From: Lachnospiraceae bacterium
GTDB taxonomy: Bacteria; Bacillota; Clostridia; Lachnospirales; Lachnospiraceae
Assembly (NCBI GenBank): GCA_004558185.1
Contig: SFDP01000004.1
Coordinates: forward strand, 1 to 64,000
Direction of reading: 5' to 3'
Length of the DNA: 64,000 nucleotides
Part shown: piece by piece, positions 16,512 through 25,099 of the stretch
Numbering within the stretch: the stretch's first letter is position 1
Layout: each line of letters begins with the position of its first letter
Translations under genes and position numbers: made by a program
Notes under the pieces: model-generated
What the model was told of the DNA's origin: nothing
Seen by the model: the letters and a program-made list of their open reading frames with translations, nothing else
The model's database searches: none

Positions 16512-17651
16512 ATGGAAGAAAGGGTGAGCAATTCAGGGAGGAAAACGCAAAAAGTATATCTTTGGATGAGAACCTATATTGATGAAAATAAGTTTGCAAA
16601 CAGTGGAAAGCTTCCTTCGGAAAACGTTCTGAGCATACGTTTGTCGGTCAGTCGGGAAACGGTTCGGTTAGCCTTTAAGCGGCTGGAAGAGGAAGGACTG
16701 ATTCGCCGGGTAAAGGGCAGCGGAACGTTTATTAATAAAGAAGTGGCTCTGACTAAGGAGTTGGGAGGAAGTGGCGGAAAGATTAAAGTGGGCTTGATTT
16801 TGCAGGGACAGGATACTGCAGCCAATTCTTCTCTGATTGAGGGGATACGAGGTGTAGTCTCTGAGGACGAGGTGGACCTGAGAATCTTTCTTACGGACAA
16901 TAAGTTCGTCAATGAGCGGCGCTGCCTCCAGACGATAATTCATCAGGACTTCCAAGGCTTTATTGTAGATGGGGTGAAGGCCAGTATGCTGAATCAGAAC
17001 CTGGACTGCTATGAGCAGATTTATCAGAAAAAGATTCCTGTAATCTTTTATAACAATTACTACAAAAACCTGAAATATCCTCATGTTACGGTAAATGACA
17101 GACAGTGTGCCAATCGCCTGATGGCTCTTTTAATTAAAGCAGGGCACAGACGGATCGCAGGGATTTTCAATTATGATAATTACCAGAGCATAGAGAAATT
17201 TCAAGGTATGACTGCGGCTATGCGGCGTTATGATGTGGAATTCCAGGATGACTATATTAAATGGTATATTTCTGATGAGAGTCATGAATCCCGTTTTGAA
17301 CGTTCTGTGGAAAAGTTTCTTAAGAACCTGCCCCAGTGTACTGCCATAGTTTGCTGCAATGTAATGATTTATCGGCTGGTACAGCAGATTGTAGAAGGGA
17401 TGGGAAAAAGCATTCCCGAGGACTATTCTGTGGTCTGCTTCGATTATTCCGGGGATGATTGGAGAGAAAAAGGGATTACCTGCTCCATACATCAGGGAAA
17501 TCAGATTGGACAAGAGGTAGCGACCCGATTGCTGAAGATGATTAAAAACAGGGAATGGAAGGAGGAAAAATATTCCTGCGTACTGTCACCACAGATTTTT
17601 GTGGGAAATTCAATCGGACAGGCCCGGCACAAAGTATTCTGTCAGAGCTAA
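16512..17651 (+). CDS. GntR-type regulator with LacI-like sensor domain
   Basis: The 379-residue protein has an N-terminal GntR winged helix: LPSENVLSIRLSVSRETVRL at about residues 37-56, ending KGSGTFINKE. It is joined to a periplasmic-binding-protein fold (about 90-370) like AraR of Bacillus. Start 16512 has AAGGAG 7 nt upstream. Proteins of this build bind a sugar or small molecule and release an operator. It is the last gene of the sulfatase/transporter cluster and probably controls it, perhaps through the ATACAAC boxes before tctC. Confidence 0.85.
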   Translation: MEERVSNSGRKTQKVYLWMRTYIDENKFANSGKLPSENVLSIRLSVSRETVRLAFKRLEEEGLIRRVKGSGTFINKEVALTKELGGSGGKIKVGLILQGQDTAANSSLIEGIRGVVSEDEVDLRIFLTDNKFVNERRCLQTIIHQDFQGFIVDGVKASMLNQNLDCYEQIYQKKIPVIFYNNYYKNLKYPHVTVNDRQCANRLMALLIKAGHRRIAGIFNYDNYQSIEKFQGMTAAMRRYDVEFQDDYIKWYISDESHESRFERSVEKFLKNLPQCTAIVCCNVMIYRLVQQIVEGMGKSIPEDYSVVCFDYSGDDWREKGITCSIHQGNQIGQEVATRLLKMIKNREWKEEKYSCVLSPQIFVGNSIGQARHKVFCQS

Positions 17652-17656
17652 GGAAG

Positions 17657-17699
17657 GAAAAGCTGCGTAGCAGCGGTTTTGCGAATGGGTTCTGAATGG
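17657..17699 (+). repeat. Dispersed repeat, copy 1
   Basis: A 43-bp sequence starting GAAAAGCTGCGTAGCAGCGG and running into TTTTGCGAA is repeated with few changes at 27948-27990. Both copies lie just after the last gene of an operon. The GCTGC/GCAGC part can form a hairpin. Confidence 0.6.
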
Positions 17700-17785
17700 C
17701 TGCAGCATTAAAAAAATCTGATGCTTGTATCTTGCGCAGTCGGCTGCTTATATGCTAAGATGTGCATAACAGGCTGCATTCGTTG

Positions 17786-17846
17786 CATCTCCACAGGGGA
17801 TTATGCTTTAACCGCATAATCCTTTCCGGTGGAGATGTTTTGTTAT
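17786..17846 (+). terminator. Long two-part terminator hairpin
   Basis: CATCTCCAC (17786-17794) pairs with GTGGAGATG (17829-17837), with an inner perfect stem GGATTATGC/GCATAATCC, followed by TTTTGTT. It ends the sulfatase cluster transcript. Confidence 0.85.
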
Positions 17847-17859
17847 CCATATTTGGAGA

Positions 17860-17886
17860 GCAAAGCTGAAGGAAGATCAGCTTTGC
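17860..17886 (+). promoter_or_regulatory. Hairpin directly upstream of the Nudix ribosome site
   Basis: GCAAAGCTGA (17860-17869) and TCAGCTTTGC (17877-17886) form a perfect 10-bp stem that ends a few bases before AAAGGGAGG of the next gene. Similar hairpin-then-ribosome-site leaders occur before several other genes in the window. Confidence 0.55.
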
Positions 17887-17902
17887 AGAAAGGGAGGAAA
17901 AG

Positions 17903-18394
17903 ATGACCGCTTTAAGCACACTCTGTTACATCCAGCGAGAGGGAAAATATCTGATGCTGCATCGGACAGTAAAGAAGAACGATGTGAATAAGGATAAGTG
18001 GATCGGAGTAGGGGGACACTTTGAGGCAGACGAATGCCCGGAGGAGTGTCTGGAGAGAGAAGTTAAGGAGGAAACCGGCTACACCCTGACCTCCTATCGC
18101 TATCGCGGCCTGGTAACCTTTGTATCAGGAAACGGAGTGACGGAATATATGTCCCTGTTTACCGCAGACGGTGTTGAAGGGGAACCCATTGCCTGCAGTG
18201 AAGGGGTGTTGGAATGGGTGGAAATCGACCGGATTGAAGAACTGAATATCTGGGAAGGTGATAAGATTTTTTTTCGGCTGCTAAAAGAACGGCAGGACTT
18301 TTTTTCTCTGAAGCTGGTTTATGACAAGGCAGACAGATTGGTGGAGGTTAAGCTGGATGGAAAGGCTTACCCATGGAAGGCTTCGGGGGAGTAG
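17903..18394 (+). CDS. Nudix hydrolase (MutT-like)
   Basis: The 163-residue protein contains the complete Nudix box GGHFEADECPEECLEREVKE plus ETGY (about residues 37-60), with the three catalytic acidic residues in the REVKEE part. The strand MTALSTLCYIQREGKYLMLHR at the N-terminus is typical of 8-oxo-dGTP diphosphatase-like members. A strong GGGAGG site precedes the ATG. The true substrate cannot be assigned; nucleotide clean-up is the common role. It lies between two transport clusters without an obvious link. Confidence 0.88.
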   Translation: MTALSTLCYIQREGKYLMLHRTVKKNDVNKDKWIGVGGHFEADECPEECLEREVKEETGYTLTSYRYRGLVTFVSGNGVTEYMSLFTADGVEGEPIACSEGVLEWVEIDRIEELNIWEGDKIFFRLLKERQDFFSLKLVYDKADRLVEVKLDGKAYPWKASGE

Positions 18395-18455
18395 GATAAC
18401 CCCATTATTCGACGGAGGAGAAGGCGTATTTATCCAGTAAACAAAGGAGGCCGAT

Positions 18456-19496
18456 TTGGATAAGGAAACGAAGCAACAGTTTTTTTTGACCGGACTTTTG
18501 GCGGCAGCAGCAGTTATACTGTTTTTGGCAGTGTTTGTTTTTGTTGGCTTTTTACAGAGTGAAAAAATTATGCAGGCAGCAGAGCAGGTTCAGGAATATC
18601 GCCGCCATTATGGGCTGGTAACCGATTCCTTTGAGGATGTTTTCTGGAAATCGGTTTATGAGGAGGCAAGGGTCTATGGAGAGAAGAGCGGAGTATATCT
18701 GGAATGGATAGGAAAAGACCTGGCTGTGGATTATGGAAAGACAGAGCTTTTGCAGCTCGCCATCGATACAGCAGTAGATGGGATTCTTCTGGAGGGAGAT
18801 GACAGTGAGCAAATCAGGAGGCTGATTGAACAGGCAGAAAACCAGGGGATACCGGTGGTAACCGTTTTTTCCGACAGCTATGAAAGCAAGAGAAGCAGCT
18901 TTGTGGGATTGAGCAGCTACCATTTGGGCAGGGAGTATGGGCGGCAGATTATCAGAGTAGCTACCAGAGACATGAAGGAAATATTGATTCTGATGGACAC
19001 CAGGCTGCAGGGAAGCGGCCAAAGCATTGTGTTCAATGGAATAAAGGAAACCCTGGAGAACGAAGGAAACCACCTTACGCTGGAGGTAAAAACCCTGGCA
19101 GTCAGTGAGGATACTGCTTTTAGTGGGGAAGAGACCATTCGACAGTTCCTGTCCCGGAGTGTCCAGGGACAGGTGAGACCGCCGGATATGATTATTTGCT
19201 TAAGTGAAAAAAATACCATGAGAACCTATCAGGCGATCGTGGATTATAATCTGGTGGGGCAGGTCGGCCTTTTGGGATACTATGTCACTGATGATATTTT
19301 AGATGGAATTGAACGGAAGGTTATTCAGGCCACTATAGCGGTAGATACGCAGAAGATGGGAATAAAGGGGATAGAGGCACTGGAGGAATATCTGGATACC
19401 GGCCACGTCAATGAATACATTACCATCGATGTGGATGTGGTAACCATAAATAATATAGAGGAGTACATACAGAATGGGGAGGAAGCAGAAGAATAG
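18456..19496 (+). CDS. Membrane-anchored sugar-binding sensor protein
   Basis: The 346-residue protein starts with TTG behind AAAGGAGG. One N-terminal membrane helix (about residues 9-30) is followed by an extracytoplasmic type I periplasmic-binding domain: ILLEGDDSEQIRRLIEQAEN, then GIPVVTVFSD and SFVGLSSYHLGREYGRQII show the fold. The lack of a lipobox means it stays anchored by its helix. It overlaps the histidine-kinase gene by 23 nt, so it probably acts as the ligand-sensing partner of that kinase. Such sensor/kinase/regulator triplets are frequent next to sugar transporters in Clostridia. Confidence 0.82.
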   Translation: MDKETKQQFFLTGLLAAAAVILFLAVFVFVGFLQSEKIMQAAEQVQEYRRHYGLVTDSFEDVFWKSVYEEARVYGEKSGVYLEWIGKDLAVDYGKTELLQLAIDTAVDGILLEGDDSEQIRRLIEQAENQGIPVVTVFSDSYESKRSSFVGLSSYHLGREYGRQIIRVATRDMKEILILMDTRLQGSGQSIVFNGIKETLENEGNHLTLEVKTLAVSEDTAFSGEETIRQFLSRSVQGQVRPPDMIICLSEKNTMRTYQAIVDYNLVGQVGLLGYYVTDDILDGIERKVIQATIAVDTQKMGIKGIEALEEYLDTGHVNEYITIDVDVVTINNIEEYIQNGEEAEE

Positions 19497-20967
19497 GATA
19501 ATCAACATCAGTATCCAGAATAAGCTGCTAATGCTGTTTTTGGGAACGACCGCCATTATTTTTCTGGTCAATCTTTATGTGTATACACATATTAACGGTA
19601 TGATTTCCCGAATCTATTCCATTTACGAAAGCAATCTCCAGTTAAATGAGATGCAGAGCTCTCTGGCGAATATCCATAAGAATGTGGAAGTATTTCTGGA
19701 TACGGAGGATACTCAGGCTCTCGAGGCCTATCTGCGCTATGTGCAGGATTATCGAAATCGGTTGGAAAAGCTGAATAATCGTATTTGGGGGGAAGAGGAG
19801 CTGATTGCGGAAAAGAATATCTGCAAGCTGTCGGAAAAATATCTGGACTCTGCGGAAAATGCTATTGCAGCCAAGCGGGGGAGAAATGTGGTAAAGTACA
19901 GGGAAAGCTATGAGCGTGCCTCACAGCTTATGGAATTTATCAATTCCCATTTTTACAGCCTTAACAATCAGAAGCTCCAGGACAATTCCAATAATTATAC
20001 CCGGCTTTTTGATACCCTGAAATCCTCCGAGAGAACCAATATGGTGATTCTCAGTCTGATCAGTGTATTTACGATTATTCTGGTGCTGTTTCTGACTAAG
20101 GGAATCACAAGACCGCTAAAGCGCCTGGCTCAAACGGCGGGAGAGGTGGCGAAGGGGAACCTGGAGGTAGAAATCAGGCAGGTACAGTCAGCCGATGAAA
20201 TCGGTGTGCTGACGGCTGCCTTTGCCCGAATGGTAAAGAGCCTGAAGGAGTATATTGAGCAGGTGAAAAGAAGCATGGAGCAGGAAAGCTCTATGAAGGA
20301 AAGGCAGTTGATTATGGAGGCCAGCCTGAAGGACGCCCAGCTTAAATATCTGCAGGCACAGATCAATCCCCATTTCCTCTTTAACACATTAAACGCAGGA
20401 GCACAGCTTGCTATGATGGAGGATGCCGGAAAGACCTATAATTATATTCAGAATGTAGCAGATTTTTACCGCTATAATGTAAAGAAAAATAATGATGTGG
20501 TCACACTGTACGAGGAAATCGAACTGGTGGACAATTATATTTATATTATTAATGTTCGCTTTTCAGGAGAAATCAATTTTGAAAAGAAGGTTGAAAAGGG
20601 GCTGGTGCAGGTACAGGTCCCCAGCATGATTCTGCAGCCATTGGTGGAAAACTCCATCAATCATGGAATCAGAAATATTGACTGGCCAAATCGAATCGAG
20701 CTGTCCGTTTATCGTGAGGACGAGGGAATAGGCATTCGAGTGTGGGACAACGGTATCGGCATGAGCCGGGAGGAAATCGGAAGAGTGTTGAAAAAGAAGC
20801 CGCCGGAAACAGAAGAAGGTACAGCCGGACAGGAGAGAAGCGGTGGTGTAGGCCTGGATAATGTCATCAGCCGACTGCAGGTCTTTTTTGACAAAGAGGA
20901 TATTGTGGAGATTACCAGTGATGGGGAAAACAAAGGAACAGCCATAACCATACATATCCCGGTATAA
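19474..20967 (+). CDS. YesM/LytS-type sensor histidine kinase
   Basis: The 497-residue protein has a first membrane helix (about 15-36), an extracytoplasmic helical domain, a second helix (about 190-208), a HAMP domain ITRPLKRLAQTAGEVAKGNL, and a His_kinase domain. The phospho-acceptor is the His in QAQINPHFLFNTLN (about 302-315). The C-terminal ATPase has LQPLVENSINHG (N-box) and IRVWDNGIGM (G1). It should phosphorylate the AraC-type regulator encoded 12 nt downstream in response to the sugar sensed by the preceding protein. Confidence 0.92.
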   Translation: MGRKQKNRIINISIQNKLLMLFLGTTAIIFLVNLYVYTHINGMISRIYSIYESNLQLNEMQSSLANIHKNVEVFLDTEDTQALEAYLRYVQDYRNRLEKLNNRIWGEEELIAEKNICKLSEKYLDSAENAIAAKRGRNVVKYRESYERASQLMEFINSHFYSLNNQKLQDNSNNYTRLFDTLKSSERTNMVILSLISVFTIILVLFLTKGITRPLKRLAQTAGEVAKGNLEVEIRQVQSADEIGVLTAAFARMVKSLKEYIEQVKRSMEQESSMKERQLIMEASLKDAQLKYLQAQINPHFLFNTLNAGAQLAMMEDAGKTYNYIQNVADFYRYNVKKNNDVVTLYEEIELVDNYIYIINVRFSGEINFEKKVEKGLVQVQVPSMILQPLVENSINHGIRNIDWPNRIELSVYREDEGIGIRVWDNGIGMSREEIGRVLKKKPPETEEGTAGQERSGGVGLDNVISRLQVFFDKEDIVEITSDGENKGTAITIHIPV

Positions 20968-20979
20968 GGGGAGGAAGAA

Positions 20980-22581
20980 ATGTACAGAATTATGCTGGCA
21001 GATGACGAGGGAATCGTCATTGATGCGCTGAAATTTATTATTGAAAAGAGCTTTGGAAATACCTGCGTGGTGGAATATGCCAAAACAGGAAGAAGCGTGA
21101 TTGAACTGGCAGAGAGCTTCAGACCTGATATTGCCATTATGGATATCCAGATGCCGGGAATTAATGGAATAGAAGCCATTAAGGAAATTCAGAAGAATAA
21201 TTCCAATATTATTTTTCTTGTGCTGACGGCTCACGATCGCTTTGATTATGCCAGAGAGGCTATCAGCCTGGGAGTAATGGAATATGTGAACAAGCCCATC
21301 AACAGAGATAAGATTGTGGATATCATCAGCAGAGCCATGCACATTATCGATACGAACAGGGCGAAAAGAAGAACCGACCTATCCAATAAGGAGAAGCTGG
21401 AAACGGTGATTCCCTTTATTGAAAGCGGATTTATTTATGCCGTTTTATTCCAGGAGAATTATGCGCAGGAGGCGGCCGACTTCCGCCGTCTGTTCGATAT
21501 AGAGGAAGACAGCGGATATATGATGGTCATTGAGTGCGGTGATCTGAAGGAAGAGGGAAAGCTGGAGAATGCAATTGGGGTAGGAGTGAGAATCCACAGC
21601 CATTATTCCCGTCTGAAGGAGATCGTGAAGGAATTTTTTAAGGGAATCGTGGGTCCCATGATGGCCAACACGGTGATCGTTTTTGTTCCCTGTGAGGAAA
21701 CAGGAGAGGAAGAGTATGACGGCAGGATAGAGATTATTGAAAATGCCCGTAAAATGGTGAGAAAGCTGAACCGGGTATTGGATGCCTCCTTTCGGGTAGG
21801 TATAGGATCGGTAAAAAAGCTGGAGCAGGTGGGGGATTCCTATACGGAGGCCATCAACGCCTTTCATTATACGACAGGCAGCGTTGCCCATGCCAGGGAT
21901 TTTCCCATGGGCTGCGGCTATGAAGATAATTATCCGGTGGACACGGAACAGAGGCTCTTTTCCTGCCTGGAGGCGGGAGAGGTAAATGGTGCGGTAGCAG
22001 AGGCGGGAAGATTCTACGACTGGATGGTTGGAAACTACGCAAAGGAGATCATGGATATAAAGCTGAAGGCACTGGAGTTCGTACTGTTTGCAGAAAAAAT
22101 CGGCTATGAAAGCGGAGGAACGACTTATCGGTTTACTGCCAGACACGACTATCTTCCCTCTCTGCTGGAATTTACCAATTATGATGAGCTAAGGGGCTGG
22201 TTTTTGGGAAAGATCCGGGAGGCGGCAAAGACTGTCCGGGGAAACAGGGAAGGTACTCACAGGCGTTGTGTGGAGCAGGCTATTGAGTATATACGGGAGA
22301 GATACCATAAGAGTATAACCCTGGATGAGGTTTCCCGTCAGGTGAATGTCAGTCCGTATTATTTCAGTAAGCTGTTTAAGGAGGAGACAGGCGAGAATTT
22401 CATTGATTATCTTACCTCTATGCGTATGGATAAGGCTAAGGAGCTGCTGATGAAGACGGACAAAAGTATGAAAGAGATCTGTGGTCAGGTGGGGTATCAG
22501 GATCCCAATTATTTCAGCAGAGCCTTCAAAAAGAATGTAGGGATAACCCCTACCGAATACAAGGAGGGAAAAAGCCTGTGA
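20980..22581 (+). CDS. YesN-type response regulator, REC-AraC
   Basis: The 533-residue protein has an N-terminal receiver domain with the acidic pair in LADDE, the phosphorylated Asp55 in AIMDIQMPG, and the Lys in NKPI. A long linker of about 280 residues follows. The C-terminus has two AraC helix-turn-helix motifs (SVSPYYFSKLFKEETGENF with N instead of the first S, and VGYQDPNYFSRAFKKNVGITP). GGGGAGG precedes the ATG. It should activate the sugar importer operon downstream; the palindrome at 23739 is a possible target site. Confidence 0.93.
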   Translation: MYRIMLADDEGIVIDALKFIIEKSFGNTCVVEYAKTGRSVIELAESFRPDIAIMDIQMPGINGIEAIKEIQKNNSNIIFLVLTAHDRFDYAREAISLGVMEYVNKPINRDKIVDIISRAMHIIDTNRAKRRTDLSNKEKLETVIPFIESGFIYAVLFQENYAQEAADFRRLFDIEEDSGYMMVIECGDLKEEGKLENAIGVGVRIHSHYSRLKEIVKEFFKGIVGPMMANTVIVFVPCEETGEEEYDGRIEIIENARKMVRKLNRVLDASFRVGIGSVKKLEQVGDSYTEAINAFHYTTGSVAHARDFPMGCGYEDNYPVDTEQRLFSCLEAGEVNGAVAEAGRFYDWMVGNYAKEIMDIKLKALEFVLFAEKIGYESGGTTYRFTARHDYLPSLLEFTNYDELRGWFLGKIREAAKTVRGNREGTHRRCVEQAIEYIRERYHKSITLDEVSRQVNVSPYYFSKLFKEETGENFIDYLTSMRMDKAKELLMKTDKSMKEICGQVGYQDPNYFSRAFKKNVGITPTEYKEGKSL

Positions 22582-23642
22582 TGAAAAAGAAAAGCGCACC
22601 GGGCAGAAAAACAGTTTTCTATGTCTTACTCTTTCTTTTGCTTTTCGTCTGTGGCTGTGGCGGAAGCGAGACAACAGCAAGGGAGGAAAGCAGGGAAAAG
22701 GAAGAGCGCAGCCTGCAAATCGGTATGATCTTCGATAATTTTATTATGGAGCGGTGGCAGAGGGATCGGGACGTGTTTGTTTCTGCAGCCAGTGAACTGG
22801 GGGCGCAGGTAAATGTACAGAATGCCAACGGCAGTGTGGAAGAGCAGATTGCACTGGTGGAATATTTTATAGAAAAGAAGGTAGATGTGCTGGTCATAGT
22901 TCCTATTGAGGCAGAGCCTCTGCTTGCGGCTGTTCGAAAAGCAAGAGAGGAGGGAATCAGGATAATAGCCTACGACCGTCCTATCACCGGAGCCCAGGTG
23001 GATCTGTACATTTCCTTTGACAACCATAAGGTAGGGCGCTTAATGGGGGAGGAAATGGCAGAACGGCTTAAGGAACAGGATAGAGTAGTGATGATCTGCG
23101 GACCGGTCACCGACCATAATGTGAGCGAGGTGGAAGCCGGATTTCGGGAAATTATGGAGGAAAGCAATATCCTGATCGAGGATATTTATTATGTACCTCA
23201 GTGGAAGGGAGAGTATGCAGGAGCATATGTACGGCAGAATGAGGAGCTGATGCAGAAGGTTCAGGGGATAATGTGCGGCAATGACAACCTGGCGGGGCAG
23301 GCGATAGCGGCTCTTTCCGAACAAAGACTGGCAGGAGAGATCTGTGTGGTTGCTCAGGATGCTGATTTGGCTGCCTGTCAGAGGATCGTGGAAAATACAC
23401 AGACAATGACGGTATATAAGCCGGTGGAAAAGCTGGCTGCCCGTGCAGCTCAGGCAGCAGTAGCCCTGGCGGAGGGGAACCTGCAGGAGGGTTTAGTCTA
23501 TGAGGATGAAACGGGAAGGAGAACTCCCTATATCTGTCTGGAGCCTGTTAAAGTCAACCTTTCCAATATGGAAGAGATAATTGAAGGCGGTTTTCATCTG
23601 AGAGAGGATGTTTATTTGAATCGCCCGGATCTATTGGAGTAG
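22578..23642 (+). CDS. Sugar-binding lipoprotein (XylF-like), first copy
   Basis: The 354-residue protein begins with a lipoprotein signal (basic start, FYVLLFLLLFVC, Cys in VCGCGG). The mature part is a type I periplasmic-binding fold of the D-xylose/multiple-sugar group: IGMIFDNFIMERWQRDRDVF, VDVLVIVPIEAEPL, IIAYDRPI and GNDNLAGQA. Its ATG overlaps the regulator stop by 4 nt, so it is co-translated with the signalling genes and not with the importer. It may present ligand to the membrane-anchored sensor or feed the importer together with the second binding protein. Confidence 0.85.
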   Translation: MMKKKSAPGRKTVFYVLLFLLLFVCGCGGSETTAREESREKEERSLQIGMIFDNFIMERWQRDRDVFVSAASELGAQVNVQNANGSVEEQIALVEYFIEKKVDVLVIVPIEAEPLLAAVRKAREEGIRIIAYDRPITGAQVDLYISFDNHKVGRLMGEEMAERLKEQDRVVMICGPVTDHNVSEVEAGFREIMEESNILIEDIYYVPQWKGEYAGAYVRQNEELMQKVQGIMCGNDNLAGQAIAALSEQRLAGEICVVAQDADLAACQRIVENTQTMTVYKPVEKLAARAAQAAVALAEGNLQEGLVYEDETGRRTPYICLEPVKVNLSNMEEIIEGGFHLREDVYLNRPDLLE

Positions 23643-23643
23643 G

Positions 23644-23672
23644 AGTCCTGTCTTTTTTGACAGGACTTTTTT
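23644..23672 (+). terminator. Rho-independent terminator after signalling operon
   Basis: AGTCCTGTC and GACAGGACT form a perfect 9-bp stem with a T6 loop, followed by TTTTT. It separates the signalling genes from the importer genes, so the importer needs its own promoter. Confidence 0.88.
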
Positions 23673-23738
23673 GCTGCAAAAAAGTGAAGGATAAAAAAAT
23701 GCTATCCCGGAGGAAGAAAAGAAAAAAGGTCATAAAAA

Positions 23739-23754
23739 TGTGAAGAAGCTCACA
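23739..23754. promoter_or_regulatory. Palindrome upstream of the sugar-binding gene
   Basis: TGTGA-AGAAGC-TCACA is a perfect 5-bp palindrome with the 6-bp spacing seen in Crp-family sites. It lies 80 bp upstream of the importer start codon in the only gap between terminator and gene. It may be the target of the AraC-type regulator or of a Crp/Fnr-type protein; neither is shown. Confidence 0.45.
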
Positions 23755-23833
23755 AACATATGAAGCCCAATGTATGGTACTCTGAGAGCGTAACAAAAGA
23801 GTATTCTTTTAGATTCTTTAAGGGAGGAAAACA

Positions 23834-25012
23834 ATGAAGAAAAAAATCTTAAGCTTGATGCTGACGGCAGCAATGCTGGCAGGAGTGCTTACAGGCTGCG
23901 GAAGCAGTAATCAGGGAAGCACGACCACATCCGCAGGAGGCGGAACAGACACACAGACAGCAGCAGAGGAAGCTGCCGGGGATGCAAAAGACGGTATTCA
24001 GGTAGGCATCGTTCTTCCTACCAAAGATGAGCCCAGATGGCTGCAGGATCAGGCACAGTTTGAAAAGATTCTTGGTGACGCAGGCTTTACCAACCAGGTA
24101 TTGTTCAGCCAGGGTTCTTCTGCAACAGAGAAAACAAACGTGGAAACGCTGATTTCACAGGGAATCTCCGTACTGATCATCTGTGCGCAGGACGGCTCGG
24201 CAGCGGCAGCAGCAGTGGAAGAAGCAAAGACGGCAGGCGTTACCGTAATTGCCTATGACCGACTGATTACCGGAACAGATGCGGTAGACTACTATGTAAC
24301 CTTTGACAGTGTTGCAGTAGGTGAAGCACAGGGACAATATCTGATCGATAATGTGCCTGAGGGAAGCGGTATTCCGCTGTACCTGTATGCCGGCGCAGCA
24401 ACAGACAACAATGCCTTCCTGTTCTTCGAAGGTGCATGGAAGGTGCTTCAGCCCAAGGTTGCAGATGGCACCTTTGTCATTGCCAACTCCTCTGAGGCTA
24501 CAGCTTTACAGGATAAGGCAGAGCTGACCCGTGATGAGCAGGCTAAGATCATTGGACAGGTTACTACTGACTGGGATTTCAATGTGGCAAAATCCAAGGC
24601 TGAGGCTCACCTTACCGCAGCAGGAGCAGACTTAAAGGGTGATGTACTGGTACTTGCTCCCAATGACGGAACCGCACGTTCCATCGCAGACGTATTCGCA
24701 ACTGATAAGGATATCACCAGCTACAGCATCACCGGACAGGACTCTGAGAAGGCTTCCGTACAGTATGTAATTGATGGAAAACAGTCCATGACCGTATTTA
24801 AGGATACCCGTACCCTGGCAGCGGATTCCGTTAAAATGGCAGTTTCCGTATTAAAAGGAGAGACTCCTGTAACGGATACAACCTACAATAATGAAGCTAA
24901 GGATGTACCTGCAAAACAGACCGATATTATCGTAGTAACCAAGGATAATGTTAAGGCAGCTTTGATCGACTCAGGCTACTATGAGGCATCAGAGTTCACC
25001 GGGTTAGAATAG
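23834..25012 (+). CDS. ChvE-like multiple-sugar-binding lipoprotein
   Basis: The 392-residue protein has a lipoprotein signal with lipobox LTGC (Cys at about residue 22), a Thr/Gly/Ala-rich linker, and a binding domain typical of ChvE: IGIVLPTKDEPRW-like start (VGIVLPTKDEPRWLQDQAQF), VIAYDRLITGTDAVDYYVTF, YLYAGAATDNNAFLFFEGAW and VLAPNDGTARSIAD. GGGAGG precedes the ATG. It is the high-abundance receptor of the ABC importer that follows. Family members bind several hexoses and pentoses, so the exact sugar is open. Confidence 0.92.
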   Translation: MKKKILSLMLTAAMLAGVLTGCGSSNQGSTTTSAGGGTDTQTAAEEAAGDAKDGIQVGIVLPTKDEPRWLQDQAQFEKILGDAGFTNQVLFSQGSSATEKTNVETLISQGISVLIICAQDGSAAAAAVEEAKTAGVTVIAYDRLITGTDAVDYYVTFDSVAVGEAQGQYLIDNVPEGSGIPLYLYAGAATDNNAFLFFEGAWKVLQPKVADGTFVIANSSEATALQDKAELTRDEQAKIIGQVTTDWDFNVAKSKAEAHLTAAGADLKGDVLVLAPNDGTARSIADVFATDKDITSYSITGQDSEKASVQYVIDGKQSMTVFKDTRTLAADSVKMAVSVLKGETPVTDTTYNNEAKDVPAKQTDIIVVTKDNVKAALIDSGYYEASEFTGLE

Positions 25013-25024
25013 GAGAGTGAAGGA

Positions 25025-25061
25025 AAAGGCCGGCTTGAACAGGTACAAAAGCCGGCCTTTT
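25025..25061 (+). terminator. Intercistronic hairpin after the binding protein
   Basis: AAAGGCCGGCTT (25025-25036) and AAGCCGGCCTTT (25049-25060) form a perfect 12-bp stem ending in TTTT. It lies between receptor and ATPase genes and probably lets only part of the transcription continue, giving excess binding protein. Confidence 0.75.
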
Positions 25062-25099
25062 GTATGAAAGAAAATCATGAACCGGGAAAGGAGAAGGGC

